A DNA stretch of 64,000 nucleotides from Pseudomonas abyssi (GTDB taxonomy: Bacteria > Pseudomonadota > Gammaproteobacteria > Pseudomonadales > Pseudomonadaceae), in contig NZ_NTMR01000005.1 in assembly GCF_002307495.1 (NCBI RefSeq), positions 277,865 to 341,864 on the forward strand, in the 5' to 3' direction. Both the position numbers and the translations under genes were made by a program. Below are positions 32,020 through 44,105 of the stretch, in pieces (positions within the stretch are counted from its first letter, which is position 1; each line of letters starts with the position of its first letter). Under the pieces are notes generated by a model. It did no database searches. It was given only the letters and a program-made list of their open reading frames with translations, and was not told the DNA's origin.

Positions 32020-33102
32020 ATGTTGCTTTTCCTTGCCGAGTTTCTCCAGCAGTACTACTCCGGCTTTTCGGTGTTCCAGTACCTGACCCTGCGCGGCATT
32101 CTGGGCGTGCTGACCGCGCTGGCCATCGCGCTGTTTCTGGGGCCCTGGATGATCCGCACCCTGCAGGTGCGTCAGATTGGCCAGTCGGTGCGTACCGACG
32201 GCCCGCAGTCGCACCTGTCCAAAAAGGGTACCCCCACCATGGGCGGCGCGCTGATTCTGGTCGCGATCGGCATCGCCACCCTGCTGTGGGCTGACCTGCG
32301 CAACCTCTACGTCTGGGTAGTGCTGGGCGTGACCATCAGCTTTGGCGCGGTGGGCTGGGTCGATGACTACCGCAAGGTCATCGAGAAAAACTCCCGCGGT
32401 CTGCCGTCGCGCTGGAAGTACTTCTGGCAGTCGGTGTTCGGCCTCGCGGCCGCCATTGTGCTGTATATGGCGGCGAAGACGCCGGTAGAAACCACACTGA
32501 TCGTGCCGTTCTTCAAGCAGGTCGAGTTTCAGCTCGGCATTCTGTTTGTCGTGCTGACCTATTTCGTCATCGTCGGCTCCAGCAATGCGGTCAACCTGAC
32601 CGATGGACTGGATGGTCTGGCCATCATGCCAACGGTCATGGTTGGTGGCGCGTTGGGCATCTTTGCCTACCTGTCGGGTAATGCCAGGTTTGCCGAGTAC
32701 CTGCTGATCCCTTACGTGCCGGGCGCCGGCGAGCTGATCATCTTCTGCGGTGCGCTGCTGGGCGCCGGCCTTGGCTTTCTCTGGTTCAACACCTATCCCG
32801 CCCAGGTTTTCATGGGCGACGTGGGCGCGCTGGCGCTGGGCGCCGCGCTGGGCGTGATCGCGGTGATCGTGCGACAGGAAATTGTGCTGTTCATCATGGG
32901 CGGCATTTTTGTGGTGGAAACGCTGTCGGTCATCGTGCAGGTGGCGTCGTTCAAGCTGACCGGGCGTCGGGTGTTTCGTATGGCGCCGATCCACCACCAT
33001 TTTGAACTCAAAGGCTGGCCGGAGCCGCGCGTGATCGTGCGTTTCTGGATCATCACCGTCGTACTGGTGCTGATCGGCCTGGCCACATTGAAGCTGCGTT
33101 GA
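32020..33102 (+). CDS. mraY: Phospho-MurNAc-pentapeptide translocase (lipid I synthase)
   Basis: 360-residue integral membrane enzyme with about ten transmembrane helices joining UDP-MurNAc-pentapeptide to undecaprenyl phosphate. [13 protein letters not shown], the GWVDDYRKV catalytic Asp pair, [14 protein letters not shown] and [14 protein letters not shown] are diagnostic. ATG one base after the murF stop. Confidence 0.97.
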   Translation: MLLFLAEFLQQYYSGFSVFQYLTLRGILGVLTALAIALFLGPWMIRTLQVRQIGQSVRTDGPQSHLSKKGTPTMGGALILVAIGIATLLWADLRNLYVWVVLGVTISFGAVGWVDDYRKVIEKNSRGLPSRWKYFWQSVFGLAAAIVLYMAAKTPVETTLIVPFFKQVEFQLGILFVVLTYFVIVGSSNAVNLTDGLDGLAIMPTVMVGGALGIFAYLSGNARFAEYLLIPYVPGAGELIIFCGALLGAGLGFLWFNTYPAQVFMGDVGALALGAALGVIAVIVRQEIVLFIMGGIFVVETLSVIVQVASFKLTGRRVFRMAPIHHHFELKGWPEPRVIVRFWIITVVLVLIGLATLKLR

Positions 33103-33112
33103 GGAGCAGGGC

Positions 33113-34462
33113 GTGTCACTGATTACCACGGACAAGCAACGGATCATCGTCGGGCTCGGCAGCAGCGGGCTCTCGGTCGCCCGTTATCTGGCGGGCCAGG
33201 GCCTGTCCTTTGCCGTGGCCGACACCCGTGAAAATCCGCCCGGCTTGGAAAAGCTGAAGCGTTTTGCGCCCATGGCTGATCTGTACCTCGGTGAGCTGGA
33301 TGAGGCGCTGCTGTGCGCCGCTGACGAGCTGATCGTCAGCCCAGGCGTCGCCTTGGCAGTGCCTGCGCTGCAGGCCGCCGCCAAGGCGGGTGTCAGCATC
33401 GTGGGTGATATCGAACTCTTTGCCCGCGTGGCCAAGGCGCCGATCGTGGCGATCACCGGCTCGAATGCCAAAAGTACGGTCACTACGCTGGTCGGCGAAA
33501 TGGCTGCTGCGGCTGGCGTCAAGGTGGCGGTTGGCGGCAACCTGGGCACGCCCGCACTGGACCTGCTGGATGAGCAGCCCGAGCTGTATGTGCTGGAGCT
33601 GTCGAGCTTTCAGTTGGAGACCACCGCGAACCTCAACGCGATGGTCGCTACTGTGCTGAACATCAGTGAAGACCACATGGACCGCTACGCCAGCCTGGCG
33701 ACCTACCACCTGGCCAAGCACCGCATCTTCCGCGGCGCGCAGCAGGTGGTGGTGAACCGCGATGACGCGCTGTCGCGTCCGCTGGTGGCCGATGACTTGC
33801 CACGACTGACCTTTGGTCTGTCGCGTCCCGACTTCAAGGGCTTTGGTCTGATCGAGCAGGATGGCGAGAGCTGGCTGGCCTATGAATTCAAGGCCCTGAT
33901 GCCGACCCGCGAGTTGAAGATGCGTGGCGCTCACAATCAATCCAACGCGCTGGCGGCGCTGGCGCTAGGTCAGGCAGCTGGCCTGCCGATGGATGCGATG
34001 CTTGATACGCTGCGCCGCTTCACCGGCCTGCCGCACCGCTGCCAGTGGGTCGGTAGCCACAACGACGTGGCCTACTTTGATGATTCCAAGGCGACCAACG
34101 TGGGCGCTGCACTGGCGGCGATCAACGGCTTTGCTGCGGACATGGACGGCAAGCTGGTGCTGATCGCCGGCGGCGATGGCAAGGGCGCCGACTTTGCGCC
34201 GCTGCAGGTGCCGGTGAGCGCGCACTGCCGCGCGGTGGTGCTGCTGGGCCGTGACGCTGATCGGTTGAGCGCCGCGCTGGGCGATGCGGTGGTGCAGCGC
34301 CGTGTGACGTCTATCGAAGACGCCGTCACTGTCGCCTCTGAGCTGGCGCAAGCTGGCGATCTGGTGCTGCTGTCGCCGGCCTGTGCCAGCCTGGATATGT
34401 TCCGCAACTTTGAAGAACGTGGCCGGCTGTTTGCCGACGCGGTCGGGAGGCTGGGCGCATGA
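33113..34462 (+). CDS. murD: UDP-MurNAc-L-alanine:D-glutamate ligase
   Basis: 449-residue Mur ligase adding the second stem residue. N-domain GLGSSGLSVARYLAGQG, ATP loop AITGSNAKSTVTTL and LSPACASLDMFRNFEERG near the end. GTG start at 33113 behind TTGAGGAGC. The 10-bp gap after mraY is one of the few non-overlaps in the cluster. Confidence 0.96.
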   Translation: MSLITTDKQRIIVGLGSSGLSVARYLAGQGLSFAVADTRENPPGLEKLKRFAPMADLYLGELDEALLCAADELIVSPGVALAVPALQAAAKAGVSIVGDIELFARVAKAPIVAITGSNAKSTVTTLVGEMAAAAGVKVAVGGNLGTPALDLLDEQPELYVLELSSFQLETTANLNAMVATVLNISEDHMDRYASLATYHLAKHRIFRGAQQVVVNRDDALSRPLVADDLPRLTFGLSRPDFKGFGLIEQDGESWLAYEFKALMPTRELKMRGAHNQSNALAALALGQAAGLPMDAMLDTLRRFTGLPHRCQWVGSHNDVAYFDDSKATNVGAALAAINGFAADMDGKLVLIAGGDGKGADFAPLQVPVSAHCRAVVLLGRDADRLSAALGDAVVQRRVTSIEDAVTVASELAQAGDLVLLSPACASLDMFRNFEERGRLFADAVGRLGA

Positions 34463-35637
34463 ACCTGTCTCTGAACCTGCGTGAGGTTGCCGCACCGCTG
34501 TTCGGTGCGCGCCGCTTTGATATGGATCTGCCGTTGCTGGTAGGCGCCTTTGGCTTGCTGGCACTCGGGCTGGTGATGGTGACCTCGGCGTCGATGGAAG
34601 TGGCGGCCGGCCGCCTTGGTAGCCCGCTGTATTATATGAACCGTCAGATCGTTTACCTGCTGATCGGCCTGGGCGCGTTGGCGGTCACGCTATCGGTCCC
34701 GGTGGCGGTGTGGGAGCGTTTTCGCTTTTTGCTGCTGTTCCTCGGCTTTGCCCTGCTGGTGGCGGTACTGATTCCCGGCATCGGGCGTGAGGTCAACGGC
34801 AGCTGGCGCTGGATTGGTGTCGGCCCGATCAACATCCAGCCGTCCGAGCTGGCCAAGCTGTTTGCGGTGGTGTTTCTGGCGGGCTATCTGGTGCATCGTC
34901 AGGATGAGGTTAAAGAGGCCTGGTTCGGCTTTATCAAACCCTTCATGGTGCTGGGGCCGATGGCTTGCCTGCTGATTGTCGAGCCTGACTTTGGCGCCAC
35001 CGTGGTGCTGCTGGGTGCCGCAACCGGCATGCTGTTTCTCGGTGGTGTGGGGCTGTTCCGCTTCCTGCTGCTGTTCGGCTCGCTCGGTGCGCTGGCGGCG
35101 CTGGCGGTCTGGGCCGAACCCTACCGTTTGCAGCGCCTGACCGGTTTTCTCGACCCTTGGCAAGACCCCTACGGCACCGGCTACCAGCTGACCCAGGCGT
35201 TGATCGCCTTTGGACGTGGCGAGTGGTTTGGCGTTGGTCTGGGCAACAGCATTCAAAAGCAATTCTATCTGCCCGAGGCGCACACCGACTTTGTGTTCGC
35301 CGTGCTGGCGGAGGAGCTGGGCATGATCGGCGCGCTCGCCGCCTTTGCCTTGCTGATCTTTGTGGCCGTGCGTGGCCTGTACGTGGGGCTGGCAGCCGAG
35401 CGCGAGGGCATGCTGTTCCACGCCTATCTGGCCTACGGCCTGGCGATCATGTGGTGTGGGCAGATTCTGATTAACGTGGGGGTCAATATCGGCCTGCTGC
35501 CAACCAAGGGGCTGACATTGCCGTTCCTCAGTTACGGCGGTAGCTCGCTGGTGGTCTGCTGTATCTGTCTCGGTCTGTTGCTGCGCATCGACTGGGAGCG
35601 CCGTCAACCGCGTCAGGAGGCCAGCAATGAGCAATAA
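34459..35637 (+). CDS. ftsW: Septal peptidoglycan glycosyltransferase FtsW
   Basis: 392-residue SEDS-family polymerase with about ten transmembrane helices, partner of FtsI. VMVTSASMEVAAGRLGSPLYYMNRQ, IQPSELAKL, GTGYQLTQALIAFGRGEWFGVGLGNS and LPFLSYGGSSLV are diagnostic, including the catalytic Asp region. Overlaps murD by 4 nt and murG by 11 nt. Confidence 0.96.
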   Translation: MNLSLNLREVAAPLFGARRFDMDLPLLVGAFGLLALGLVMVTSASMEVAAGRLGSPLYYMNRQIVYLLIGLGALAVTLSVPVAVWERFRFLLLFLGFALLVAVLIPGIGREVNGSWRWIGVGPINIQPSELAKLFAVVFLAGYLVHRQDEVKEAWFGFIKPFMVLGPMACLLIVEPDFGATVVLLGAATGMLFLGGVGLFRFLLLFGSLGALAALAVWAEPYRLQRLTGFLDPWQDPYGTGYQLTQALIAFGRGEWFGVGLGNSIQKQFYLPEAHTDFVFAVLAEELGMIGALAAFALLIFVAVRGLYVGLAAEREGMLFHAYLAYGLAIMWCGQILINVGVNIGLLPTKGLTLPFLSYGGSSLVVCCICLGLLLRIDWERRQPRQEASNEQ

Positions 35638-36689
35638 GGTACTGGTCATGGCTGGTGGCACCGGCGGACACGTGTTCCCGGCACTGGCCTGCGCCCGCCT
35701 GCTGAAAGAACAGGGGTACGAGGTGCATTGGCTTGGCACCCGGCGCGGTATCGAAGTGGACCTGGTACCCCAGGCCGGCTTCCCGATTCATTACATCGAC
35801 ATTCAGGGGCTGCGCGGCAAGGGCAAGCTGGATTTGCTGAAGGCGCCGTTCCGCATCCTGCGCGCGCTGGGGCAGTCCCTGCGGCTGCTCAAGCAGTTGA
35901 AACCGGTCTGTGTGCTGGGGGCGGGTGGCTATGTTACCGGTCCAGGCGGGTTGGCGGCCTGGATGCGTGGTATTCCGGTGATCATCCATGAACAGAACGC
36001 GGTTGTTGGTACCGCCAACCGGTTGCTGGCGCGTATCGCCAAACGTCGCTGCGAAGGCTTTGCCGGCAGTTTTGCCGACGGCGCAGACCGCCGCAGCACC
36101 GGCAACCCGGTGCGCGAAGATATCTTTGCCACGCCGGTCCTTAGCTGGGACGGCAGCCGTCCGATGCACCTGCTGGTGCTGGGCGGCAGCCTGGGCGCTA
36201 TGCCGCTGAATAAACTGCTGCCGGCGGCGCTGGCCAAGATTGACCCCGCCCAGCGGCCGCAAGTGGTGCACCAGTGCGGCAAGCAACATCTGCTGCTGGC
36301 GCGCGAAGCCTATGAGCAGGCTGGTGTGCGCGCAGAGGTTGAAGCCTTTATCGCCGATATGGCCGGTGCCTACGCCTGGGCTGATCTGGTGATCTGCCGG
36401 GCCGGTGCCCTGACGGTGTGCGAGCTGGCAGCCGCTGGCCGGCCTTCGCTGCTGGTGCCGCTGCCGCACGCCATCGACGACCACCAGACCGCCAACGCCC
36501 GTTACCTGGCGGATCGCGGCGCCGCTGTGCTGATGCCCCAGAAAGAGCTCGATGCCGAGCAATTGGCCAATACCCTGACGACTTACATGAACAACCCGGA
36601 GCAGCTGCAACAGATGGCCCAACGAGCCCGTGAACAAGCCACCCCCAATGCCACCGCCGACGTCGTGCGTGCCTGCCTGGAGGTTGCCC

Positions 36690-36700
<11 letters not shown>
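35627..36700 (+). CDS. murG: UDP-GlcNAc:lipid I transferase MurG (lipid II synthase)
   Basis: 357-residue membrane-associated GT-B glycosyltransferase. [46 protein letters not shown] and [31 protein letters not shown] are the acceptor and UDP-sugar motifs. Overlaps ftsW by 11 nt and murC by 11 nt. Confidence 0.97.
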
Positions 36701-39058
<2,358 letters not shown>

Positions 39059-39069
39059 TGGATAACTGA

Positions 39070-39930
39070 ATGCAGGCTATTCGCGATACACGCAGTGCAC
39101 CGCCGCCGCCCCGCCGCAAGGCCGGCAGCCGCGGCGCGGTGCGCGTGCAGCCGGCGCAGCCTCGGCAAATGCCGCGCCTGCGCCTGCCCAGCGCGGACCT
39201 GCAGGGTATCGGGCGGCGCCTGCAGCAACTGCTATGGCCGCTGCTGCTGGTGGCCCTAGGTATGGGCCTGTACGAGCTGGGCAGCCGCCTGATGCCGTTG
39301 GCTGACCGCCCTATCGCGCTGATCAGCGTCGAGGGCGATCTGCAGTACATCGACGGTGATGCCGTGCAGGGGGTGATCGAGCCCTACCTGAACGACAGTT
39401 TTCTGGGAATCGATCTGGATGGCCTGCACGCAGATCTGCAGGACATGCCCTGGGTGGCCCAGGCCTCGGTACGGCGAGTCTGGCCGGACCGGTTGGTGAT
39501 TCAGCTCGATGAGCAGCTGCCGGTTGCCCGCTGGGGCGACAGTGCGCTGCTGAACAACGAAGGCAAGGCGTTCAAGCCGCAGAACATTGGCAGCTTCAGC
39601 GAGCTGCCGCGCCTGAGCGGGCCGGAGCGAGCCAAGCGCAAGGTCATGCGTCAGTACCAGCAATTTAGCGGCCTGTTGCGGCCGCAGGGCATGGTGGTCA
39701 GCAGTCTTGAGTTGCGTGATCGCGGCAGCTGGTTTCTGACCACCGAGGACGGCATGCAGCTGTTGCTCGGGCGCGACAATCTGGTGGAAAAAATGCAGCG
39801 GTTCATGACCGTCGAACAGCTGATGCTGTCTGACCGCCGTGAACTGATCGCGCGGGTCGACCTGCGCTACAGCAATGGTATGGCCGTGGCCTGGCGAGAT
39901 GCCGCCACGGCGGAAACAGCGGGGGAGTAA
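39070..39930 (+). CDS. ftsQ: Cell division protein FtsQ
   Basis: 286-residue bitopic division protein. Basic cytoplasmic N-terminus of ~55 residues, one transmembrane helix (about 56-73, LLWPLLLVALGMGLYEL), then POTRA domain (ISVEGDLQYIDGDAVQGVIEPYL) and the beta domain. Scaffold of the FtsQLB complex. 11-bp gap after ddlB and 9-bp gap before ftsA. Confidence 0.93.
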   Translation: MQAIRDTRSAPPPPRRKAGSRGAVRVQPAQPRQMPRLRLPSADLQGIGRRLQQLLWPLLLVALGMGLYELGSRLMPLADRPIALISVEGDLQYIDGDAVQGVIEPYLNDSFLGIDLDGLHADLQDMPWVAQASVRRVWPDRLVIQLDEQLPVARWGDSALLNNEGKAFKPQNIGSFSELPRLSGPERAKRKVMRQYQQFSGLLRPQGMVVSSLELRDRGSWFLTTEDGMQLLLGRDNLVEKMQRFMTVEQLMLSDRRELIARVDLRYSNGMAVAWRDAATAETAGE

Positions 39931-39939
39931 CGGGAGATT

Positions 39940-41172
39940 ATGGCAAGCAAGCAGGGCAGCAGAATGATTGTGGGCCTGGACATCGGCACCTCCAAGGTGG
40001 TCGCGCTGGTCGGTGAGATCGGCTCGGACGGCGAGTTGGAGATCGTCGGTATCGGCTCGCATCCCTCGCGCGGACTCAAGAAAGGCGTGGTGGTCAATAT
40101 CGAGTCGACCGTGCAGTCGATCCAGCGCGCTATCGAGGAAGCCGAGCTGATGGCGGGCTGCCAGATTCACTCGGTCTACGCCGGTATTGCCGGTAATCAC
40201 ATCCGCAGCCTGAACTCCAACGGCATCGTTGCGATTCGCGACCGTGAAGTGGTGCAGGCCGATATCGAACGCGTGCTGGATGCCGGTCAGGCGGTCGCCA
40301 TTCCTGCGGATCAGAAGGTGCTGCACATCCTGCCGCAGGAATACGTCATCGATAACCAGGAAGGCGTGCGTGAGCCGCTGGGCATGTCGGGTGTGCGTCT
40401 GGAAGCCAAGGTGCATCTGGTGACCTGCGCACTGAATGCGGTGCAGAACATCGAAAAGTGCATCCGTCGCTGCGGCCTGGAAGTCGAAGACGTGATTCTG
40501 GAGCAGCTGGCGTCCAGCTACGCGGTGCTGACCGAGGACGAGAAAGAGCTGGGCGTGTGCCTGGTGGATGTGGGTGGTGGCACGACCGATATCGCGATCT
40601 TTACCGAAGGGGCGATTCGCCACACCGCGGTGATTCCGATTGCCGGTGATCAGGTGACCAACGACATCGCCATGGCGCTGCGTACGCCGACCCAGTACGC
40701 CGAAGAAATCAAGATTCGCTATGCCTGCGCGTTGGCCAAGCTGGCTGGCCCGGAGGAAACCATCAAGGTACCGAGCGTGGGCGAGCGCCCGCCGCGCGAC
40801 CTGTCACGCCAGGCGCTGGCTGAAGTGGTCGAGCCGCGTTATGACGAGCTGTTCACGCTGATTCAGGCGGAACTGCGTCGTTCCGGCTTCGAGGACATGA
40901 TCCCGGCCGGCATCGTGCTGACCGGTGGCACCGCCAAAATGGAAGGCGCCATTGAGCTGGCCGAAGAAATATTCCATATGCCGGTTCGCCTTGGCATGCC
41001 GCAGGAGTTCAAAGGGCTGACCGATGTGGTCCGCAACCCGATTTATGCCACCGGTGTGGGCCTGTTGCATTACGGCATCAAGCACCACGGTGAGCAGAGC
41101 GCTCAACCAACTGACAGCAACAAGGCGTCGGTGGTCGAGCGTATGAAGAAGTGGTTCCAGGGCAACTTCTAG
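39940..41172 (+). CDS. ftsA: Cell division protein FtsA
   Basis: 410-residue actin-fold ATPase tethering FtsZ to the membrane. IVGLDIGTSKVVALVGEI (phosphate 1), LVDVGGGTTDIAIF (phosphate 2) and GIVLTGGTAKMEGA (adenosine). The C-terminal helix VVERMKKWFQGNF is the amphipathic membrane-targeting sequence. RBS is GGGAG before the ATG. Confidence 0.97.
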   Translation: MASKQGSRMIVGLDIGTSKVVALVGEIGSDGELEIVGIGSHPSRGLKKGVVVNIESTVQSIQRAIEEAELMAGCQIHSVYAGIAGNHIRSLNSNGIVAIRDREVVQADIERVLDAGQAVAIPADQKVLHILPQEYVIDNQEGVREPLGMSGVRLEAKVHLVTCALNAVQNIEKCIRRCGLEVEDVILEQLASSYAVLTEDEKELGVCLVDVGGGTTDIAIFTEGAIRHTAVIPIAGDQVTNDIAMALRTPTQYAEEIKIRYACALAKLAGPEETIKVPSVGERPPRDLSRQALAEVVEPRYDELFTLIQAELRRSGFEDMIPAGIVLTGGTAKMEGAIELAEEIFHMPVRLGMPQEFKGLTDVVRNPIYATGVGLLHYGIKHHGEQSAQPTDSNKASVVERMKKWFQGNF

Positions 41173-41259
41173 TCGCCCGCAGTTAACAGACCCGCCAAAG
41201 CGGGCACATGCAGTAAACGAAACGACAACGAAACAAAGAGTGATTCAAGGAGAAAGGCC

Positions 41260-42426
41260 ATGTTCGAACTTATCGACAATGTTCCCCAGAACGCAGTAAT
41301 CAAAGTCGTCGGCGTTGGCGGCGGTGGCGGAAACGCCCTCCAGCACATGGTGGTCAACAACGTGGAAGGCGTTGACTTCATTTGTGCCAACACTGATGCC
41401 CAGGCACTGAAGAACGTCAGTGCCCGCACTGTCCTGCAACTCGGCTCCGGCGTGACCAAGGGCCTGGGTGCCGGCGCGAATCCGCTGATTGGCCGTGAAG
41501 CGGCGATCGAAGACCGCGAGCGCATTGCAGAAGTCCTGCAGGGCTCCGACATGGTATTCATCACCGCCGGCATGGGTGGTGGTACCGGTACCGGTGCTGC
41601 GCCGATCGTTGCAGAAGTTGCCCGTGAAATGGGTATCCTGACTGTTGCCGTGGTGACCAAGCCGTTCCCGTTTGAAGGTCGCAAGCGTCTGCAGGTTGCC
41701 GAAGAAGGTATCCGCGAACTGAGCCAGCACGTCGACTCGCTGATCACCATCCCGAACGAAAAACTGCTGACCGTACTGGGCAAAGATGCCAGCCTGCTGG
41801 CTGCCTTCAGCAAAGCCAACGATGTGCTGCTGGGCGCGGTACAGGGTATTGCTGACCTGATCATGCGCCCGGGTATGATCAACGTTGACTTTGCCGACGT
41901 GAAAACCGTGATGAGCGAAATGGGCATGGCAATGATGGGTACCGGCCACGCCAGCGGCCCGAACCGCGCCCGTGAAGCGGCCGAAGCGGCCATCCGCAGC
42001 CCGCTGCTCGAAGACGTCAACCTGATGGGCGCCCGCGGTATCTTGGTCAACATCACCGCCGGTCCGGACCTGTCGCTGGGCGAATTCTCCGAAGTAGGTA
42101 GCACCGTTGAGGAGTTTGCCTCCGAGTCCGCCACCGTTGTAGTCGGTACCGTTATCGATCCTGAACTGCGTGACGAACTGCGAGTTACCGTGGTTGCCAC
42201 CGGCCTGGGTGCGCGTGAAAAGCCAGTCAAAGTGGTCGATAACACCGCCGCCGCTGCACCGGTTGCCCGTCAGTCTGATGCCGGTGCGCCTAACTACCGC
42301 GACCTGGATCGCCCGACTGTAATGCGTAACCAGCCTGCAACCAGCGCTGCTGCGCACCTGAGCAAACCGGCAGAAGATCTGGACTACCTGGATATCCCGG
42401 CCTTTTTGCGTCGTCAGGCCGATTAA
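41260..42426 (+). CDS. ftsZ: Cell division protein FtsZ
   Basis: 388-residue tubulin-like GTPase forming the Z-ring. Tubulin signature GGGTGTGAAP at 106-115, T7 loop region NVDFADVKTVM, and the C-terminal FtsA/ZipA-binding peptide LDYLDIPAFLRRQ. The codon choice is more biased than in neighbours, as expected for a highly expressed gene. The 87-bp gap from ftsA carries a small CCCGC/GCGGG hairpin at 41191-41204 and AAGGAGAAAG before the ATG. Confidence 0.98.
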   Translation: MFELIDNVPQNAVIKVVGVGGGGGNALQHMVVNNVEGVDFICANTDAQALKNVSARTVLQLGSGVTKGLGAGANPLIGREAAIEDRERIAEVLQGSDMVFITAGMGGGTGTGAAPIVAEVAREMGILTVAVVTKPFPFEGRKRLQVAEEGIRELSQHVDSLITIPNEKLLTVLGKDASLLAAFSKANDVLLGAVQGIADLIMRPGMINVDFADVKTVMSEMGMAMMGTGHASGPNRAREAAEAAIRSPLLEDVNLMGARGILVNITAGPDLSLGEFSEVGSTVEEFASESATVVVGTVIDPELRDELRVTVVATGLGAREKPVKVVDNTAAAAPVARQSDAGAPNYRDLDRPTVMRNQPATSAAAHLSKPAEDLDYLDIPAFLRRQAD

Positions 42427-42480
42427 TCCGGTTAATCGGAGGCATAGGGCTAATTGGTATTCATCAAAAGCGGTCTTTGC

Positions 42481-42486
42481 TATGAT
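42481..42486 (+). promoter_or_regulatory. Possible -10 element for lpxC
   Basis: TATGAT 48 bp before lpxC in the 107-bp gap after ftsZ, without a clear -35. A separate lpxC promoter here is known in pseudomonads. Confidence 0.4.
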
Positions 42487-42533
42487 GCACGCCAATTTAT
42501 TGAGGGTTTTTCGCAACCAGAGCGGAAGCAAAC

Positions 42534-43445
42534 ATGATCAGACAACGCACACTGAAGAACGTCATCCGGGCAACCGGTGTAGGTCTGCATTCGGGTGAGA
42601 AGGTATATCTCACCCTGAAGCCGGCACCGATTGACACGGGTATCGTGTTCCGTCGCGTGGATCTCGACCCTGTGGTCGAGGTCCCTGCCCGAGCCGAGTG
42701 CGTGGGCGAGACGACCATGTCTACCACCCTGATCAAGGATGGTGCCAAGGTCGATACCGTCGAGCATTTGCTGTCTGCCATGGCCGGTCTGGGGATCGAT
42801 AACGCCTATGTCGAGTTGAGCGCACCGGAAGTCCCGATCATGGATGGTAGCGCCGGTCCCTTCGTATTCCTGATTCAGTCGGCGGGTATTGCCGAGCAGG
42901 ATGCAGCCAAGCAGTTCATCCGCATCAAGCGGGAAGTGACTGTCGAGGAGGACGGTAAAACCGCGACCTTCGTACCTTTCGAGGGCTTCAAGGTCAGCTT
43001 CGGGATTGATTTCGACCACCCGGTATTCCGTGGTCGCAGCCAGTACGCCAGCGTCGACTTCTCCAGTACCTCCTTTGTCAAGGAAGTCAGCCGGGCACGG
43101 ACCTTCGGTTTCATGCGCGACATCGAGTACCTGCGTTCACAGAACCTGGCGCTCGGCGGCAGCGTTGACAACGCCATCGTCGTCGATGAATACCGGGTGT
43201 TGAACGAAGACGGTCTGCGCTACGAAGACGAGTTTGTGAAGCACAAGATCCTGGATGCCATTGGTGACCTGTACCTGCTGGGCAAAAGTCTGGTTGGCGA
43301 GTTCCGTGGTTACAAGTCCGGCCATGCGCTGAACAACAAGCTGCTGCGCGCGCTGCTGGCCAATCAGGATGCCTGGGAGCTGGTGACCTTCGATGATGCT
43401 GGCACCGCACCCATTTCTTTCATGCGTCCGGCCACCGCTGTATGA
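42534..43445 (+). CDS. lpxC: UDP-3-O-acyl-GlcNAc deacetylase
   Basis: 303-residue zinc enzyme for the committed step of lipid A synthesis. Zinc ligands His78 (VEHLLSAM), His237 and Asp241 ([10 protein letters not shown]), and catalytic His264 ([10 protein letters not shown]) align exactly with the E. coli numbering. It closes the dcw cluster and is followed by a strong terminator. Confidence 0.98.
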   Translation: MIRQRTLKNVIRATGVGLHSGEKVYLTLKPAPIDTGIVFRRVDLDPVVEVPARAECVGETTMSTTLIKDGAKVDTVEHLLSAMAGLGIDNAYVELSAPEVPIMDGSAGPFVFLIQSAGIAEQDAAKQFIRIKREVTVEEDGKTATFVPFEGFKVSFGIDFDHPVFRGRSQYASVDFSSTSFVKEVSRARTFGFMRDIEYLRSQNLALGGSVDNAIVVDEYRVLNEDGLRYEDEFVKHKILDAIGDLYLLGKSLVGEFRGYKSGHALNNKLLRALLANQDAWELVTFDDAGTAPISFMRPATAV

Positions 43446-43487
43446 GGGCCTGAGCCCACCCCTTTCTCGTTTCGTTGTACTTTGTTT

Positions 43488-43517
43488 CGGCCACCCTCGG
43501 GTGGCCGTTTTCTTTTT
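43488..43517 (+). terminator. Intrinsic terminator after lpxC
   Basis: Perfect 9-bp stem CGGCCACCC/GGGTGGCCG with a 2-nt nominal loop, followed by TTTTCTTTTT. It ends the dcw cluster. Confidence 0.85.
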
Positions 43518-43562
43518 GGCGGGACGGGGAACTTGGCGACCGCTTGGGTGTCCCTGTGTGCC

Positions 43563-44027
43563 TCAAGATTGTCCCTGGCCATCGTCGTGGTGACGAGCCA
43601 GGCGTTGCAGGGCGGCTTTCAAGCCCGGGTCTTCCACGTAGTCGGCGGTTTCGCGCAGGCTGGCACTGGCCACTTGTGAACGCGGCATAGTGCGAACCGG
43701 TGGTGCTTTTTTGACCAGTGGTGGTTGTACCCTGCAATGAATTTTCGTTAAGGTGGCGAATTCGTTGAACGCCTGCAGGTCGCGAATCAGCCGTTTTTGC
43801 TGATAGCGCAGCCTGGTTGCCCAATGGCTGCTGCTGACCACCAGGCGTAATGTGCCGCTATCCAACGCTGCAACATGACAGTGCGCGCGGGCCGCCGGTT
43901 CCAGACGGGATTCCAGCAGCGCCTGCAATCGCTCAATTTGACGGGATTTTTCCAGCAGCGCCTTGAGCGTGCTGTTGGTGCGTAACAGGTCGGTTGGTCG
44001 ACGTGCATCCAGTGGACGGAATGCCAT
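43563..44027 (-). CDS. dciA: DUF721 protein, probable DnaB loader DciA
   Basis: 154-residue DUF721 family protein. The core is LLRTNSTLKALLEKSRQIERLQALLESRLEPAARAHCHVAALDSGTLRLVVSSSHWATRLRY, with a basic tail. DciA is the helicase-operator protein that loads replicative helicase where dnaC is absent. The gene between lpxC and secA is the Pseudomonas location. The ATG at 44027 gives MAFRPLDARRP. A frame 13 codons longer is possible but not typical. Confidence 0.88.
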   Translation of the reverse strand: MAFRPLDARRPTDLLRTNSTLKALLEKSRQIERLQALLESRLEPAARAHCHVAALDSGTLRLVVSSSHWATRLRYQQKRLIRDLQAFNEFATLTKIHCRVQPPLVKKAPPVRTMPRSQVASASLRETADYVEDPGLKAALQRLARHHDDGQGQS

Positions 44028-44105
44028 GGGGGTTGCTGCCAGCCAGAGAAGTAGAGGAGCGGCCATGCTAACAGAAGCGCCGCCACGATTGTTTGGGGTC
44101 GTTAT

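Noticed and set aside
41191..41204. Small CCCGC/GCGGG hairpin between ftsA and ftsZ as a terminator
   Set aside because: Only 5 bp, no T-run, and inside a cluster expected to be read through.
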